Shown here: positions 25,737 to 34,630 of the stretch, piece by piece | How the letters are laid out: each line of letters starts with the position of its first letter | How positions within the stretch are numbered: position 1 is the stretch's first letter | Assembly: GCA_031289775.1 (NCBI GenBank) | Contig: JAITOY010000021.1 | Coordinates: forward strand, 1 to 39,288 | Length of the DNA: 39,288 nucleotides | From: Synergistaceae bacterium | Lineage (GTDB): Bacteria > Synergistota > Synergistia > Synergistales > Synergistaceae | Direction: 5' to 3' | The notes under the pieces: model-generated | What the model was told of the DNA's origin: nothing | The model's input: only the letters and a program-made list of their open reading frames with translations | Database searches by the model: none | Position numbers and translations under genes: made by a program

Positions 25737-27905
25737 TCACTCGTCTTTTCCTAGTGGGTATAACCGCCTGTACACCCCGATATTTCTCAGGACGGCCTTG
25801 ACGTAGCCCCGAGTTTCCGCATAGGCGATGTCCTCGACCCACTCGGCCATGTCCGTTATTGGCTCGCGGCTCCACTTGGTTACCGGCACTCCGCCCGCGT
25901 TGTACGCGGCAAGCGACAGAGAGGTCTCTTTGAAGCGAGCGAAAAGTCCAACCAGGTGATTGGCGCCGAGGAGTATATTGCTCGTCGGCTGCTTGTAGGA
26001 GTCCTGCGAAAGGTTCATCTTCTTCTCCTCGCCGCGCGCGGTGGCGGGCATAAGCTGCATGAGTCCGTACGCGCCGGCCGAGCTCGTAACGTCGGGTTCG
26101 TACAGGCTCTCCTGCCTCATCACTCCCCAAATGACGGCCGTTTCCACGCCCGTCTGCTTCGACGCCGCCACGACATCCTGCTCGAACGCCCTCGGAAAAT
26201 TGTAGCGCAACAGGCAGGACGACGCGTAGTCGCTCGCGGGTATGGCCCTTTGCAGCGCGCTGAAGCCTCTGACCGCCGACGAAAAATCCCCCTCCCAGAG
26301 CGCGAGCCTCACGGATCTGAATAGTGCCGGGACGTCCGGCGCCTCCGGCTTCTCCGGCGGCGCGTCCATCCCCTCGAGCCTCGCGTATGTCACAAAACCC
26401 CAATCCTCCAGAATACTTCCTCTGTCGTAGCTCGTCGGGACGTCCGCGCTTTTTATGCCGCCGTTCGGGCTGACGAGAAACGCATGATATTCGGCTGGAT
26501 ACAACTCGGTCAGATCCAGTTTAACTCTCTCGGCCGCGACCGGGCTGCCCAGTTTTTCAAGCGCTCTCGACTGCCAGTAGAGCAGTCTCGCCCCAAGTTC
26601 CTTGTTTTTTATACCCGGGACGTATCCGCTGCTCCACTGCTCGTACGCGGTCTTGTAATCCTTCTCTTTCCACGCCTTCCAGCCCATGTCCCAGCGCGCC
26701 GTGGCCGCCTGGCTGGACTTCGGGTGTTTTGCGTAGAGCAAATCCCGCGCCGTGGCCGCTTCTTTTGTCTCACCCAGTCGGATTATGCCGGCTAACGCGT
26801 CGGCGGCGAGATCCGGATAGTCGTCCCTCGACTCTGAAACCTTCCGGAAGACCTCGAGCACGTCCTCCCTCATCCCTCGACCGGCCAGCGTCGTGAGTCT
26901 CTGGACAGAACGCTGCGGATATTCGTTCCCAGCGAGTGCCACGTCCGACCAGAGGGAGAGCGCCAATGAATTTTTATTCAGCCTGAACGCCGAATACGCG
27001 CCGTAATACCGCGCCGCCTCGCCGCATGTCATATCCCCCGACGCCAGGTCGAAGCGTTCCATCGCGGGCTCATATCTCTTGTTTATATAGTCGTTGTAGC
27101 CCACAGCATAATCGACGAGGCTTCGGCTTCCCTTCGGCTGGCTTCCGCAAAGAGCGAGCGCCCGCGCGTTCGACGGGGCGTCGATGAGGAGCGCCGCCGC
27201 TTCGTCCGGGGCGACGCCCGGAAGTTCTATCATCTGATTCAGGGCCTGCAGCCTTCGCTTTTTGTCGGGCGCCAGATCTAGCATCCTGCGAAACCACTCG
27301 ATAGACTCGTCGGGCCTGCCCAGATCGCGCGTTACTCTGGCGAGCGCGTAGGCCAGATAATATTTCAGGGATCCTGGCGCCGTCTCCCACAAAGCTCGTC
27401 CGTTCTCGAAGGATTCGTTTTTTCTCCCCGTGCGCTCCTCGCCGAGTACGAGGAGCATCGACGCGTATGGCCTGATATCGGCGGGGAAATTTTCCTCCAC
27501 ATCCTCGCTCCTCAGCATTCGCTCGAGCATATCGACCCCCTCAGAGTACTTCCCCTGTATCCAGAGCGCGTTCAGATAAAGAGACTGATCGCGCGAAGCG
27601 ACGAGGCCTGAATCTTCGCTCCGCGCGCCAGAGCCTCCGTAGAGCGAGTCCATAGTCCCCCAGTTACGGCTCCGAAACGCCGACTCCATCGGGCTCTCTC
27701 CCATGGCGTGAAGAGTTTGCGGGACAAGAACAGCGATGAACAGGAGCAGAGCAAAAAGTGAGGATTTCGGGAAAAACCAGCCGACTTCCCTGAGTGAGAT
27801 GGTTTTCTTGAGGCATTTACTAAATATTTTGAATTTCAACCAAATAATCCATCGTCCTGGCCTTGCTTTTTTCGAAATTTCCAATATCCTGAACATGGTT
27901 ATCAT
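25737..27905 (-). CDS. Soluble lytic transglycosylase (Slt70-like)
   Basis: A periplasmic murein hydrolase that cleaves MurNAc-GlcNAc bonds to anhydro ends. From ATG 27905 (722 aa) there is an unusually long N-terminus (MITMFRILEISKKARPGR...) before the membrane/signal helix (SSLFALLLFIAVLVPQTLHA, ending near residue 68). Then comes a superhelical repeat region (about 90-560, TPR-like) and a C-terminal SLT domain with the catalytic Glu in VMRQESLYEPD (about 598), SSAGAYGLMQLMPATA, and the LSLAAYNAGG motif. The start is uncertain: an internal start nearer the signal helix would look more normal, but none has a good ribosome site. GGAAGG is 4 nt from ATG 27905. The start is only 28 bp from the divergent citG start. 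Confidence 0.9.
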   Translation of the reverse strand: MITMFRILEISKKARPGRWIIWLKFKIFSKCLKKTISLREVGWFFPKSSLFALLLFIAVLVPQTLHAMGESPMESAFRSRNWGTMDSLYGGSGARSEDSGLVASRDQSLYLNALWIQGKYSEGVDMLERMLRSEDVEENFPADIRPYASMLLVLGEERTGRKNESFENGRALWETAPGSLKYYLAYALARVTRDLGRPDESIEWFRRMLDLAPDKKRRLQALNQMIELPGVAPDEAAALLIDAPSNARALALCGSQPKGSRSLVDYAVGYNDYINKRYEPAMERFDLASGDMTCGEAARYYGAYSAFRLNKNSLALSLWSDVALAGNEYPQRSVQRLTTLAGRGMREDVLEVFRKVSESRDDYPDLAADALAGIIRLGETKEAATARDLLYAKHPKSSQAATARWDMGWKAWKEKDYKTAYEQWSSGYVPGIKNKELGARLLYWQSRALEKLGSPVAAERVKLDLTELYPAEYHAFLVSPNGGIKSADVPTSYDRGSILEDWGFVTYARLEGMDAPPEKPEAPDVPALFRSVRLALWEGDFSSAVRGFSALQRAIPASDYASSCLLRYNFPRAFEQDVVAASKQTGVETAVIWGVMRQESLYEPDVTSSAGAYGLMQLMPATARGEEKKMNLSQDSYKQPTSNILLGANHLVGLFARFKETSLSLAAYNAGGVPVTKWSREPITDMAEWVEDIAYAETRGYVKAVLRNIGVYRRLYPLGKDE

Positions 27906-27933
27906 CTCGCCTTCCTGAGAGGTATATTGTACA

Positions 27934-28881
27934 TTGAAAACGCAAAACGAAAATTTTGCAACTGCCATTGGCGCACTCGCTGCGCTCGCTACGTTCGTTG
28001 AGATCGCGATTTCGCCGAAACCAGGACTGGTGGACTCTTGCGGCGCAGGCGCCCATAAAGATATGGACTGGGCTTTGTTTATGGCGAGCGCGTCCGCGCT
28101 CGCGTCTTATTGGGAGGAGCAGGCGCTCGAGGGTATGCGCTGCGCCGAGAGCGGCGCCCGTGACGCGCTTCTCGCGAAATTACGTTCTCGAGGCGTGGAC
28201 ATGGAGTCGGCGATGTTTCTCGCGACTGGCGGCGTAAACACGCACAAAGGCGCGATCTTCGCGCTCTCGATCATGGTGGGAGCGACAGGAATATGCCTTA
28301 GCGAAGGCGACTGCTCTCCGGATAATATCTTCAGCAAGTCCTCTGAGATAATATCCCCTACCATGGCAAACGAGTTCGCGAATATGAAGCAAAAAGCGCT
28401 CGCGAGGGATGAGGCGAGCTTGACTAATGGTGAAAAAATTTTCCTGCGATATGGAGTTGGCGGCATTCGGAAGGAGGCGATGGATGGGTTTCCCTCAGTG
28501 AGGAATGGGCTGGCCGAATACGAGACAGCCTTGGCGAACGGCGCTCGCGGCAACGACGCGGCGCTCTCCGCCCTGCTTCATATAATGAGCGTCTGCGAGG
28601 ACACGAACGTGATCCACCGGGCCGGGTTCGACTTCTGGAGGGGGGAGTACATGGAGAGAGTCGAGGCGACGAAGAAGCGTTTCGACTCGGCTAAACCGGA
28701 TTACAGCTCTCTGCTCGAGCTCGACGAATTTCTGATTGAAAAAAACGCAAGCCCTGGCGGGGCGGCAGATCTTTTAGCCTGTACACTTTTCCTGTATCGT
28801 AGTAAAATACCTGATATCAATAATGCGTCTCAAAAACTCGGACAATGGAGGTCACATGATGAGTCTTGGAAGGAGACTTAG
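27934..28881 (+). CDS. CitG-family triphosphoribosyl-dephospho-CoA synthase
   Basis: CitG/MdcB makes the prosthetic-group precursor for citrate lyase or malonate decarboxylase acyl carrier protein from dephospho-CoA and ATP. Family motifs are clear: EIAISPKPGLVDSCGAGAHKDMD, ATGGVNTHKGAIFAL, GVGGIRKEAMDGFPSV, EDTNVIHRAGFDFW, and KNASPGGAADLLACTLFL. Length is typical. The start is TTG 27934, with GAGAGG 11 nt upstream; a TGA 18 nt upstream limits the frame. It overlaps the XRE gene by 23 bp. No citrate lyase (citDEF) or malonate decarboxylase subunits are visible in this window, so the acceptor protein is elsewhere or this is a divergent paralogue. Confidence 0.88.
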   Translation: MKTQNENFATAIGALAALATFVEIAISPKPGLVDSCGAGAHKDMDWALFMASASALASYWEEQALEGMRCAESGARDALLAKLRSRGVDMESAMFLATGGVNTHKGAIFALSIMVGATGICLSEGDCSPDNIFSKSSEIISPTMANEFANMKQKALARDEASLTNGEKIFLRYGVGGIRKEAMDGFPSVRNGLAEYETALANGARGNDAALSALLHIMSVCEDTNVIHRAGFDFWRGEYMERVEATKKRFDSAKPDYSSLLELDEFLIEKNASPGGAADLLACTLFLYRSKIPDINNASQKLGQWRSHDESWKET

Positions 28882-29335
28882 AACCCTAAGAAAAAACAAC
28901 AGCTTCACGCAGCAGAGCCTTGCGGACGCGGTCGGGGTGAGCCGCATATACATACAGGCCCTCGAGAGCAACCGACGCATGCCGTCCATGAAACTGCTGC
29001 ACAGGCTTGCCGAGGCGCTGAGCGCCTCTATCACAGACATTGTAGACGACCTCCCGAACAGAACCGCCAGGGTACAGCTTGACGACCTGCTCTCATTCGG
29101 CGAGGTCGACATCTGGTATCGAACGAAAAAACTCACGGAGGGCGAGTTGAAGCGAGTGGGCAGGGTCATCTCCGCCGTCCTCGAGGATTTGGATCAAGAG
29201 GACGTACAGAAGAAAACGAGGAGAAAAAAGCCCCTGGCGGCCGATCGCCCGACAGAAGTCCTCTATCTCCCCGCGCCCGAGGAGACCGCTAAAGGCCCAA
29301 AAAAGAAGCGCTCGCCAAAATCAGTCCGAGGATAA
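28859..29335 (+). CDS. XRE-family HTH transcriptional regulator
   Basis: A 158-aa DNA-binding protein. The helix-turn-helix (residues 2-60) is standard: LGRRLRTLRKNNSFTQQSLADAVGVSRIYIQALESNRRMPSMKLLHRLAEAL. The middle (DDLLSFGEVDIWYRTKKLTEGELKRVGRVISAVLED) may be a dimerisation helix, and the C-terminus is very basic (KKTRRKKPL, KKKRSPK). GGAGG (28847-28851) is 7 nt from ATG 28859 and only 4 from ATG 28856, so 28859 is preferred. The overlap with citG by 23 bp and the downstream chain of tightly spaced ORFs suggest one operon. Its target genes are not evident. Confidence 0.88.
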   Translation: MSLGRRLRTLRKNNSFTQQSLADAVGVSRIYIQALESNRRMPSMKLLHRLAEALSASITDIVDDLPNRTARVQLDDLLSFGEVDIWYRTKKLTEGELKRVGRVISAVLEDLDQEDVQKKTRRKKPLAADRPTEVLYLPAPEETAKGPKKKRSPKSVRG

Positions 29336-29344
29336 GAGAGAGCG

Positions 29345-29491
29345 TTGAAACTGGAGAGCGCAGCCGCGCCTGGCGCGTTCGAATTCCCGGAACCTCCTAA
29401 CCGGATACCGTATTGCGCGGACAGCCGCCTGCCGACCTCTGGCAGTGTTTTGCCCTTTTCCATGAGTTATACGCCTTTTAATTTAAAATGA
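29345..29491 (+). CDS. 48-aa ORF linking the XRE and radical SAM genes
   Basis: A short frame from TTG 29345, nine bases after the XRE stop and in the same frame as XRE, to TGA 29489-29491, which overlaps the radical SAM start as ATGA. The product (MKLESAAAPG...PFSMSYTPFNLK) is Pro-rich with no recognisable domain. The ribosome site is weak (AGAGAG, 3 nt away). The argument for translation is positional: the radical SAM gene has no Shine-Dalgarno of its own, so ribosomes reaching it by coupling from this frame would explain its expression. It could also be translated only by readthrough of the XRE stop. No homologue is recognised. Confidence 0.4.
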   Translation: MKLESAAAPGAFEFPEPPNRIPYCADSRLPTSGSVLPFSMSYTPFNLK

Positions 29492-30444
29492 AACGCCTCG
29501 CTTTTTTTATCCCTTTTCAGGGCTGCACCCGCCGATGCGTCTACTGCGATCAGACCGCCATCAGCGGCGTCATCGTCCCGCCGTCGCCCGAGGCTGTCGA
29601 ATCTCGAGTGGCGCTCTCTGCGCCTGATAACCCAATAGAGCTTTGTTTCTTCGGCGGCAGTTTTGCCAGACTGGATCTTTCGCTTATGGAGTCGTACCTT
29701 CATGCGGTATATTCCGCTCAGGACGGGAGCCTTGTCACGTTTTCGTCTTACCCGGGCGATTTTAGCGGTTTGCGGGGCTCTCGCCTCATAGAATTACTGA
29801 AGAGACACCCTATCGGCACGATCGAGCTCGGCGTGCCGTCGCTTGACCTGAGCGTTCTCGCCGCCTGCGGACGTGGAGACGACCCCGAGGAGACAAAAAA
29901 ATCGATAATGTCCTTGGCTCGAGCCGGCTTCCACCTCGGAATGCAGACCATGATAGGTCTTCCTGGGCAGTCGTTCGCAAGCGCGCTCGAGGACATCGGA
30001 ACGCTCGCCGGCCTCATCGCATCCTCCGGAGCGAGTGGATGGGATCTCAGAATATACCCATGCCTCGTGCTCAGGGGAACCGAGCTCGAAGCGATGTACG
30101 AACGCGGGGAATACCGCCCGCTTTCTATTGAGGAGGCCGTTCGCCAGGCCGGAGCGCTGCTTCTCGCGGCAGAGCGCTCCGGCCTGAATGCCATAAGGGT
30201 AGGCTTGCTGGACTCGGACTCGCTCCGCGACGCGGTTCTTGCGGGGCCGTACCACCCTTCTTTCGGCGAACTGGCGCTTTCGGAGAAGCTCGCCCTCAAG
30301 CTCGCGGAAAACTTCGGGCCGCTAGTGATCGACAAAAGGCACATATCGCGCCTGACCGGGCATGGCCGGCGGGGACTCAGACGTTTGTCGCAGCTTACCA
30401 AACTGTCGGAGGAGATCCTGTGGGAACGTATAATTTATCGATAG
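29488..30444 (+). CDS. Radical SAM protein (Elp3-like/COG1243 type)
   Basis: A 318-aa radical SAM enzyme. The cluster motif is close to the start: GCTRRCVYCDQ (Cys13, Cys17, Cys20; CxxxCxxC). Other core elements: LCFFGGSFARL (the GGE-like SAM-binding strand), TIELGVPSLDLSVL, and MQTMIGLPGQS. The shape matches the Elp3-like radical SAM group lacking the acetyltransferase domain; the substrate is unknown, tRNA modification being a reasonable guess. No Shine-Dalgarno is visible before ATG 29488 (ACGCCTTTTAATTTAAA), and TGA of the preceding 48-aa frame overlaps it. It is probably the last gene of the citG-XRE operon. Confidence 0.85.
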   Translation: MKRLAFFIPFQGCTRRCVYCDQTAISGVIVPPSPEAVESRVALSAPDNPIELCFFGGSFARLDLSLMESYLHAVYSAQDGSLVTFSSYPGDFSGLRGSRLIELLKRHPIGTIELGVPSLDLSVLAACGRGDDPEETKKSIMSLARAGFHLGMQTMIGLPGQSFASALEDIGTLAGLIASSGASGWDLRIYPCLVLRGTELEAMYERGEYRPLSIEEAVRQAGALLLAAERSGLNAIRVGLLDSDSLRDAVLAGPYHPSFGELALSEKLALKLAENFGPLVIDKRHISRLTGHGRRGLRRLSQLTKLSEEILWERIIYR

Positions 30445-30504
30445 AGGCATACGGAACGCTGGATAAAAATATTCCAAAGGACATTCTTGAACGCCGGGTT
30501 ATCA

Positions 30505-30533
30505 TTGACTTTAACTAAACCTGAAGATAAAAT
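30505..30533 (+). promoter_or_regulatory. Sigma70-type promoter of the RpiR gene
   Basis: TTGACT (30505-30510), a 17-nt spacer, TAAAAT (30528-30533). The start codon is about 40 nt downstream. Confidence 0.78.
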
Positions 30534-30575
30534 AAATTTTAATTTATAACGTACAAGATCAGGTGGGGGAAAATC

Positions 30576-31442
30576 ATGGATAGTACTGAGCTTCAGAATA
30601 TGATGTTACAAAAACTCCCCGGTATGCCTAACAAGGCGAAGCGGGTGACGGATTATCTCCTTTCCCATATGAGGGAGGCCGCGTTTAAATCCATCGGGGA
30701 GGTAGCGGATGAGCTGAACGTCTCAAAAGCGCAGCTTGTTCGCGTTGCGCGCGTACTGGGCTTCGGCGGTTACTCTGAGCTGAAGGATTGTCTGCAAAAG
30801 GCGATTCTCGAGCAGGTCAATCCAGCGGCGATGTTGACAAAGGCTGTTGGCATGAAGGACGAACTGCCGCACAAAATATTGCAGACCGAACACGCGAACA
30901 TCGACGACACGTGGATGCAGATCGACATGGCGAAGGTCGCGGAGTTCTGCCAGATGGTGGACGACGCGAGGTCGACGGCGCTTATAGGCTGGGGCATATC
31001 GTCGCTCGTGATGGAGCTGGCTTACACTCGCTTTTGCGTCATGGGGCTGCCGACCACGCTGATAAAGAGGGGCAGCCTCTCTCTGCTCGAACAGGCGAGG
31101 GCACTCCCGTCCGGGAGCGTGCTTGTCGTCTGCGAGATGCCGAGCTATGCCATCGACGTGACAGAGGCCGTCGCCGACGCGAAAGACCACGGAGCGAAGG
31201 TAGTGACAATCTCGGACAGCCCCGCCGCCCCGATCTGCCGCTTCGCGGATCTCTCGTTTTTCATCTCAGCCGCGAGCCCGACGTTCGGAAGCAGCATCGT
31301 CGGCCCCGTATTCCTCGTCCATCTGCTTACGTCCTCGCTGGTAGTCCACATGGGCGACGCTGCCCGCGAGGCACTTGAAAAACAGGCCGCCTACCTCCAC
31401 GACGAGCGATTCTACCATCCGATCTTCGGGCTAAAATATTAA
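30576..31442 (+). CDS. RpiR/MurR-family transcriptional regulator
   Basis: A 288-aa regulator. The N-terminal HTH_6 domain (about 1-80) shows KRVTDYLLSHMREAAFKSIGEVADELNVSKAQLVRVARVLGFGGYSELK. A SIS phosphosugar-binding domain spans about 130-250 (ALIGWGISSLVMELAYTRFCVMG, VVCEMPSYAIDVTEAVADAKDHGAKVVTISDS). In this family a sugar phosphate usually sets repressor or activator state. No sugar uptake or catabolic gene is next to it, and it has its own promoter and terminator, so its targets lie elsewhere. A GGTGGGGGA ribosome site precedes ATG 30576. Similar to MurR, but the sequence does not fix the ligand. Confidence 0.9.
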   Translation: MDSTELQNMMLQKLPGMPNKAKRVTDYLLSHMREAAFKSIGEVADELNVSKAQLVRVARVLGFGGYSELKDCLQKAILEQVNPAAMLTKAVGMKDELPHKILQTEHANIDDTWMQIDMAKVAEFCQMVDDARSTALIGWGISSLVMELAYTRFCVMGLPTTLIKRGSLSLLEQARALPSGSVLVVCEMPSYAIDVTEAVADAKDHGAKVVTISDSPAAPICRFADLSFFISAASPTFGSSIVGPVFLVHLLTSSLVVHMGDAAREALEKQAAYLHDERFYHPIFGLKY

Positions 31443-31448
31443 AAAGTC

Positions 31449-31484
31449 ACGAGGCCTAGGAGATCAAGTGCGGGCCTCGTTTTA
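31449..31484. terminator. Bidirectional intrinsic terminator between rpiR and aspS
   Basis: ACGAGGCC (31449-31456) pairs with GGCCTCGT (31473-31480) around a 16-nt loop. TTTT follows on the plus strand, and on the minus strand the stem is followed by GACTTTTTA. It serves the convergent rpiR and aspS stops. Confidence 0.85.
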
Positions 31485-31492
31485 AGTTTGCT

Positions 31493-33292
31493 TTACTCGG
31501 CCCGCTCGTTTGGAGCGGTCGAAAGTATATACAGCTGTTCGAGCTGGGAGGCCTCGACTCCGGCAGGAGCGCCGGCGAGCGGGCACTGCGCTTTCTGGTT
31601 CTTCGGGAAGGCCATGACGTCTCGGATCGACTTTGCCCCGCAGAGCGTCATGACGAGTCTGTCGAGGCCGAGCGCAATGCCTCCGTGAGGCGGTGTGCCG
31701 AACGACAGCGCGTCCAGGAGAAAGCCGAATCGCTCCCGCGCGACTGACGGGGAAATGTTCAGCGCCTCGAACGCACGCGACTGCATCTCCGGGTTGTGGA
31801 TCCTTATCGACCCGCCGCCAAGCTCCGTCCCGTTCAGCACGATGTCGTACGCTCGCGAGCGCACACGGCCGGGGTCGGATGAGAGAAATTCGACGTCCTC
31901 GTCCATCGGCGCAGTGAACGGATGATGGACGGCGGACCAGCGTTTTTCGTCATCGTCCCACTCGAAGAGGGGGAACTCCGTAACCCAGACGAACTTCCAG
32001 CCTTCGCGGACCATAGCCCTGTCTCGCGCGATTTCGAGCCTTATCTGCCCAAGTATAGAGCAAGCTTTTACCCAAACCTTGTCAGCCATGACAAAAAGCA
32101 TGTCGCCCCCTGTGAGCCCAGAGAGCTTCAGCAATTCGGTCTGGGCGGCGTCGGGGAGGAATTTAACGAGCGGCCCCTTGAGAGTTCCTTCCTTGATCTG
32201 GAAATTTGCCATGCCGGCGCTGCCGAGCTCCTTCGCCCTGTTCTCGAGGTCGCTTATCTCCTTGCGGGAGAGTGATCCTCCGCCCGGCAGAAGCAGCCCC
32301 TTCACTGCGCCGCCGTCCGAGACAATGCCGGCGAATGGGTTTTCTCCGCCAGCGAAGACGTGCGAGAGGTCGATAATCTCCATATCGATGCGCAAGTCGG
32401 GCTTGTCGCTGCCGAAGCGCTCCATCGCCTCCTTCCAGGTCAATCTGGGTATTGGCGTTGGGATATCCGCCTCGATCGTCTCCTTGAACAGGCCCGCGAG
32501 ATATGGCTCAATGAGGGCGATGACGTCCTCCTCGGTTATGAAGCTCATTTCGAGGTCGACCTGCGTGAACTCCGGCTGCCTGTCCGCGCGCAGATCCTCG
32601 TCACGAAAGCACTTCGCTATCTGTATGTACCTGTCGCAGCCGCTGATCATGAGGAGCTGCTTGAATAGCTGCGGCGACTGCGGCAGCGCGTAGAAGTCGC
32701 CCGGATTTACGCGGCTCGGGACGAGGTAGTCCCTCGCGCCCTCAGGTGTGGACTTCGTCAGTATGGGCGTCTCCACATCGAGGAATCCGTTGGCGTCGAA
32801 GTAGTTGCGCGTGAACTGAACGGCTCTGTGGCGCAGGCGAAGATTTTTCTGCATACCGTCGCGCCTGATGTCAATATACCTGTATGTCATGCGCATATCC
32901 TCGTTCACTCGCTCGGCTTCGTCCGGGCCAAACGGAGGAAGCCGAGATGGCGAGAGAAGGATGAAATCCTCCGCGAGCAGTTCGACAGACCCAGTGGCGA
33001 GCGACTTGTTCTCGGTGTCCTCCGGGCGTTTGCGCAGCTTGCCGCAGACAGCCAGCACATACTCGCCGCGAAGTTCCCTCGCCCGCGCGTGAGCTTCCGG
33101 AACGATCTCGGGGTTGAAGACAATCTGCGTCACGCCGGTGTGATCCCATAGCTCAATGAATATTATCCCGCCCAGGTCTCGCCGCGCCCTCAGCCAGCCG
33201 TTCAGGACGATATTCCGCCCAGCGTCCCCGATCCTCGGCTCACCGCAGTATAACGTTCTCCTCCACTCGGCAGTGTAACTTCCATTGCTCAT
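31493..33292 (-). CDS. aspS: Aspartyl-tRNA synthetase (bacterial type)
   Basis: A 599-aa class IIb synthetase. An N-terminal OB anticodon-binding domain (VLNGWLRARRDLGGIIFIELWDHTG, about 28-52), a catalytic core with motif 2 (CFRDEDLRADRQPEFTQVDLEMSF, about 220-240), a GAD insertion (about 295-430) that marks the bacterial type, and motif 3 (GGIALGLDRLVMTL, about 540). It attaches Asp to tRNA-Asp; whether it is non-discriminating (also making Asp-tRNA-Asn) cannot be told from this. ATG 33292 abuts the hisS TAG (TAGATG) so the genes are coupled. Confidence 0.97.
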   Translation of the reverse strand: MSNGSYTAEWRRTLYCGEPRIGDAGRNIVLNGWLRARRDLGGIIFIELWDHTGVTQIVFNPEIVPEAHARARELRGEYVLAVCGKLRKRPEDTENKSLATGSVELLAEDFILLSPSRLPPFGPDEAERVNEDMRMTYRYIDIRRDGMQKNLRLRHRAVQFTRNYFDANGFLDVETPILTKSTPEGARDYLVPSRVNPGDFYALPQSPQLFKQLLMISGCDRYIQIAKCFRDEDLRADRQPEFTQVDLEMSFITEEDVIALIEPYLAGLFKETIEADIPTPIPRLTWKEAMERFGSDKPDLRIDMEIIDLSHVFAGGENPFAGIVSDGGAVKGLLLPGGGSLSRKEISDLENRAKELGSAGMANFQIKEGTLKGPLVKFLPDAAQTELLKLSGLTGGDMLFVMADKVWVKACSILGQIRLEIARDRAMVREGWKFVWVTEFPLFEWDDDEKRWSAVHHPFTAPMDEDVEFLSSDPGRVRSRAYDIVLNGTELGGGSIRIHNPEMQSRAFEALNISPSVARERFGFLLDALSFGTPPHGGIALGLDRLVMTLCGAKSIRDVMAFPKNQKAQCPLAGAPAGVEASQLEQLYILSTAPNERAE

Positions 33293-34579
33293 CTACTTAA
33301 CCATTTCCTCTCCCCACGAGGCTATCCGCGCTGCGGTCTCGCTCCTCGGAACAGACATCTGCTCGCCGCTTTTCATGTTCTTCACGCCTATCGCCCCCGA
33401 GGCCATCTCGTCCCCGCCGATGATACAGACAAAAGACGCGCCGATGGAGGACGCGTGCTTCATCTGGGCTTTCATTGCGCGCCTGGCGTAATCCAGATCG
33501 ACGGCCAGCCCGACCGAGCGCAGCTCATGCGCGAGCGCCGAAGCCTCTATGGCTGCGTCGACGGAGGCAGTCACTATATAAACGTCGATCTCCGGCTTCT
33601 TCCCGATGTAGACGCCCTGACCCTCGAGGGTGAGGACTATCCTCTCTATCCCCGACGCGAAGCCGACGCCCGGTACATGGGGGCCGCCTATGGCCTCGGA
33701 GAGGTTGTCGTACCTACCTCCACCGCACACGGCGTTTTGCGAGCCGAGCTCGCCCGCCAGAATCTCGTAAGCCGTCTTCGTGTAGTAGTCGAGCCCCCGC
33801 ACGAGCCTGTTGTCTATTCTGACGTCCGCGTCTATCCGCGAAAGGCCGCGCGTCACGCTGTCGAAGTGCTCCCGGCATTCGTCACAGAGCGAATCTATCA
33901 TAGATGGCGCCGACTCGGTCAGTTCCTTGCACCTCGGTATTTTGCAGTCAAGGATGCGGAGCGGGTTGCGGTCGAACCTTCCTTGGCATGTCTCGCAGAG
34001 GCCGCCGAGGCCGCCTGGGCTCGACGAGATGAAGCTCTTCAGCGCCTCACGGTAAACAGGCCTGCACTTGGGGCAGCCAACGGAGTTGGTAAGAACCTGA
34101 AGATTCGTCAGGCCAAGCCTGCGGTATATTTCCATGGACGTGTCTATCGTCTCGAGGTCGGACATTGGGTTCGACACGCCCAGGATTTCGAAGTCTATCT
34201 GCCAGAACTGGCGATAGCGCCCCTTTTGGGGACGTTCGTAGCGGAACATCGGCCCTGCGCTCCAGAGCTTAACCGGCTGCGGCATCCGCCTCATCTCGTG
34301 CTCCAGATAGGAGCGCACCATTGAAGCTGTCAACTCTGGTCTCAGCGTTATGCTCCTGTCGCCCCTGTCTATAAACGTGTACATCTCCTTCTCCACGACG
34401 TCGGTCGTGTCGCCAATGCCGCGGCTGAAGAGCTCGGTATGCTCGAAAATCGGCAACAGCACCTCGCTATAGCCGAAGTCGTCCGCCGTCTTCCGGCAGA
34501 CATCCAGAACGTGCGCCCACTTCCACGATTCGTCCCCGAGCACATCCCTCGTCCCTCTCGGAGCTTTTATGACCTCCAT
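33293..34579 (-). CDS. hisS: Histidyl-tRNA synthetase
   Basis: A 428-aa class IIa synthetase, cytoplasmic. N-terminal start MEVIKAPRGTRDVL, motif 1 near YSEVLLPIFEHTELF, motif 2 FRYERPQKGRYRQFWQID, the histidine-specific loop RGLDYYTKTAYE, motif 3 around GVGFASGIERIVL, and a C-terminal anticodon-binding domain (VYIVTASVDAAIEASALAHELRSVGLAVDLDY). A Cys-rich insertion (CPKCRP..CETCQG..CDECREH, about 165-240) resembles a zinc-binding block. ATG 34579 follows an AGGGGGAA ribosome site. hisS-aspS is a commonly conserved operon. No T-box leader was seen. Confidence 0.97.
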   Translation of the reverse strand: MEVIKAPRGTRDVLGDESWKWAHVLDVCRKTADDFGYSEVLLPIFEHTELFSRGIGDTTDVVEKEMYTFIDRGDRSITLRPELTASMVRSYLEHEMRRMPQPVKLWSAGPMFRYERPQKGRYRQFWQIDFEILGVSNPMSDLETIDTSMEIYRRLGLTNLQVLTNSVGCPKCRPVYREALKSFISSSPGGLGGLCETCQGRFDRNPLRILDCKIPRCKELTESAPSMIDSLCDECREHFDSVTRGLSRIDADVRIDNRLVRGLDYYTKTAYEILAGELGSQNAVCGGGRYDNLSEAIGGPHVPGVGFASGIERIVLTLEGQGVYIGKKPEIDVYIVTASVDAAIEASALAHELRSVGLAVDLDYARRAMKAQMKHASSIGASFVCIIGGDEMASGAIGVKNMKSGEQMSVPRSETAARIASWGEEMVK

Positions 34580-34630
34580 GCGCCTTCCCCCTATATTTCA
34601 GATGCCACGCAGACAAAGATATTATCACAC

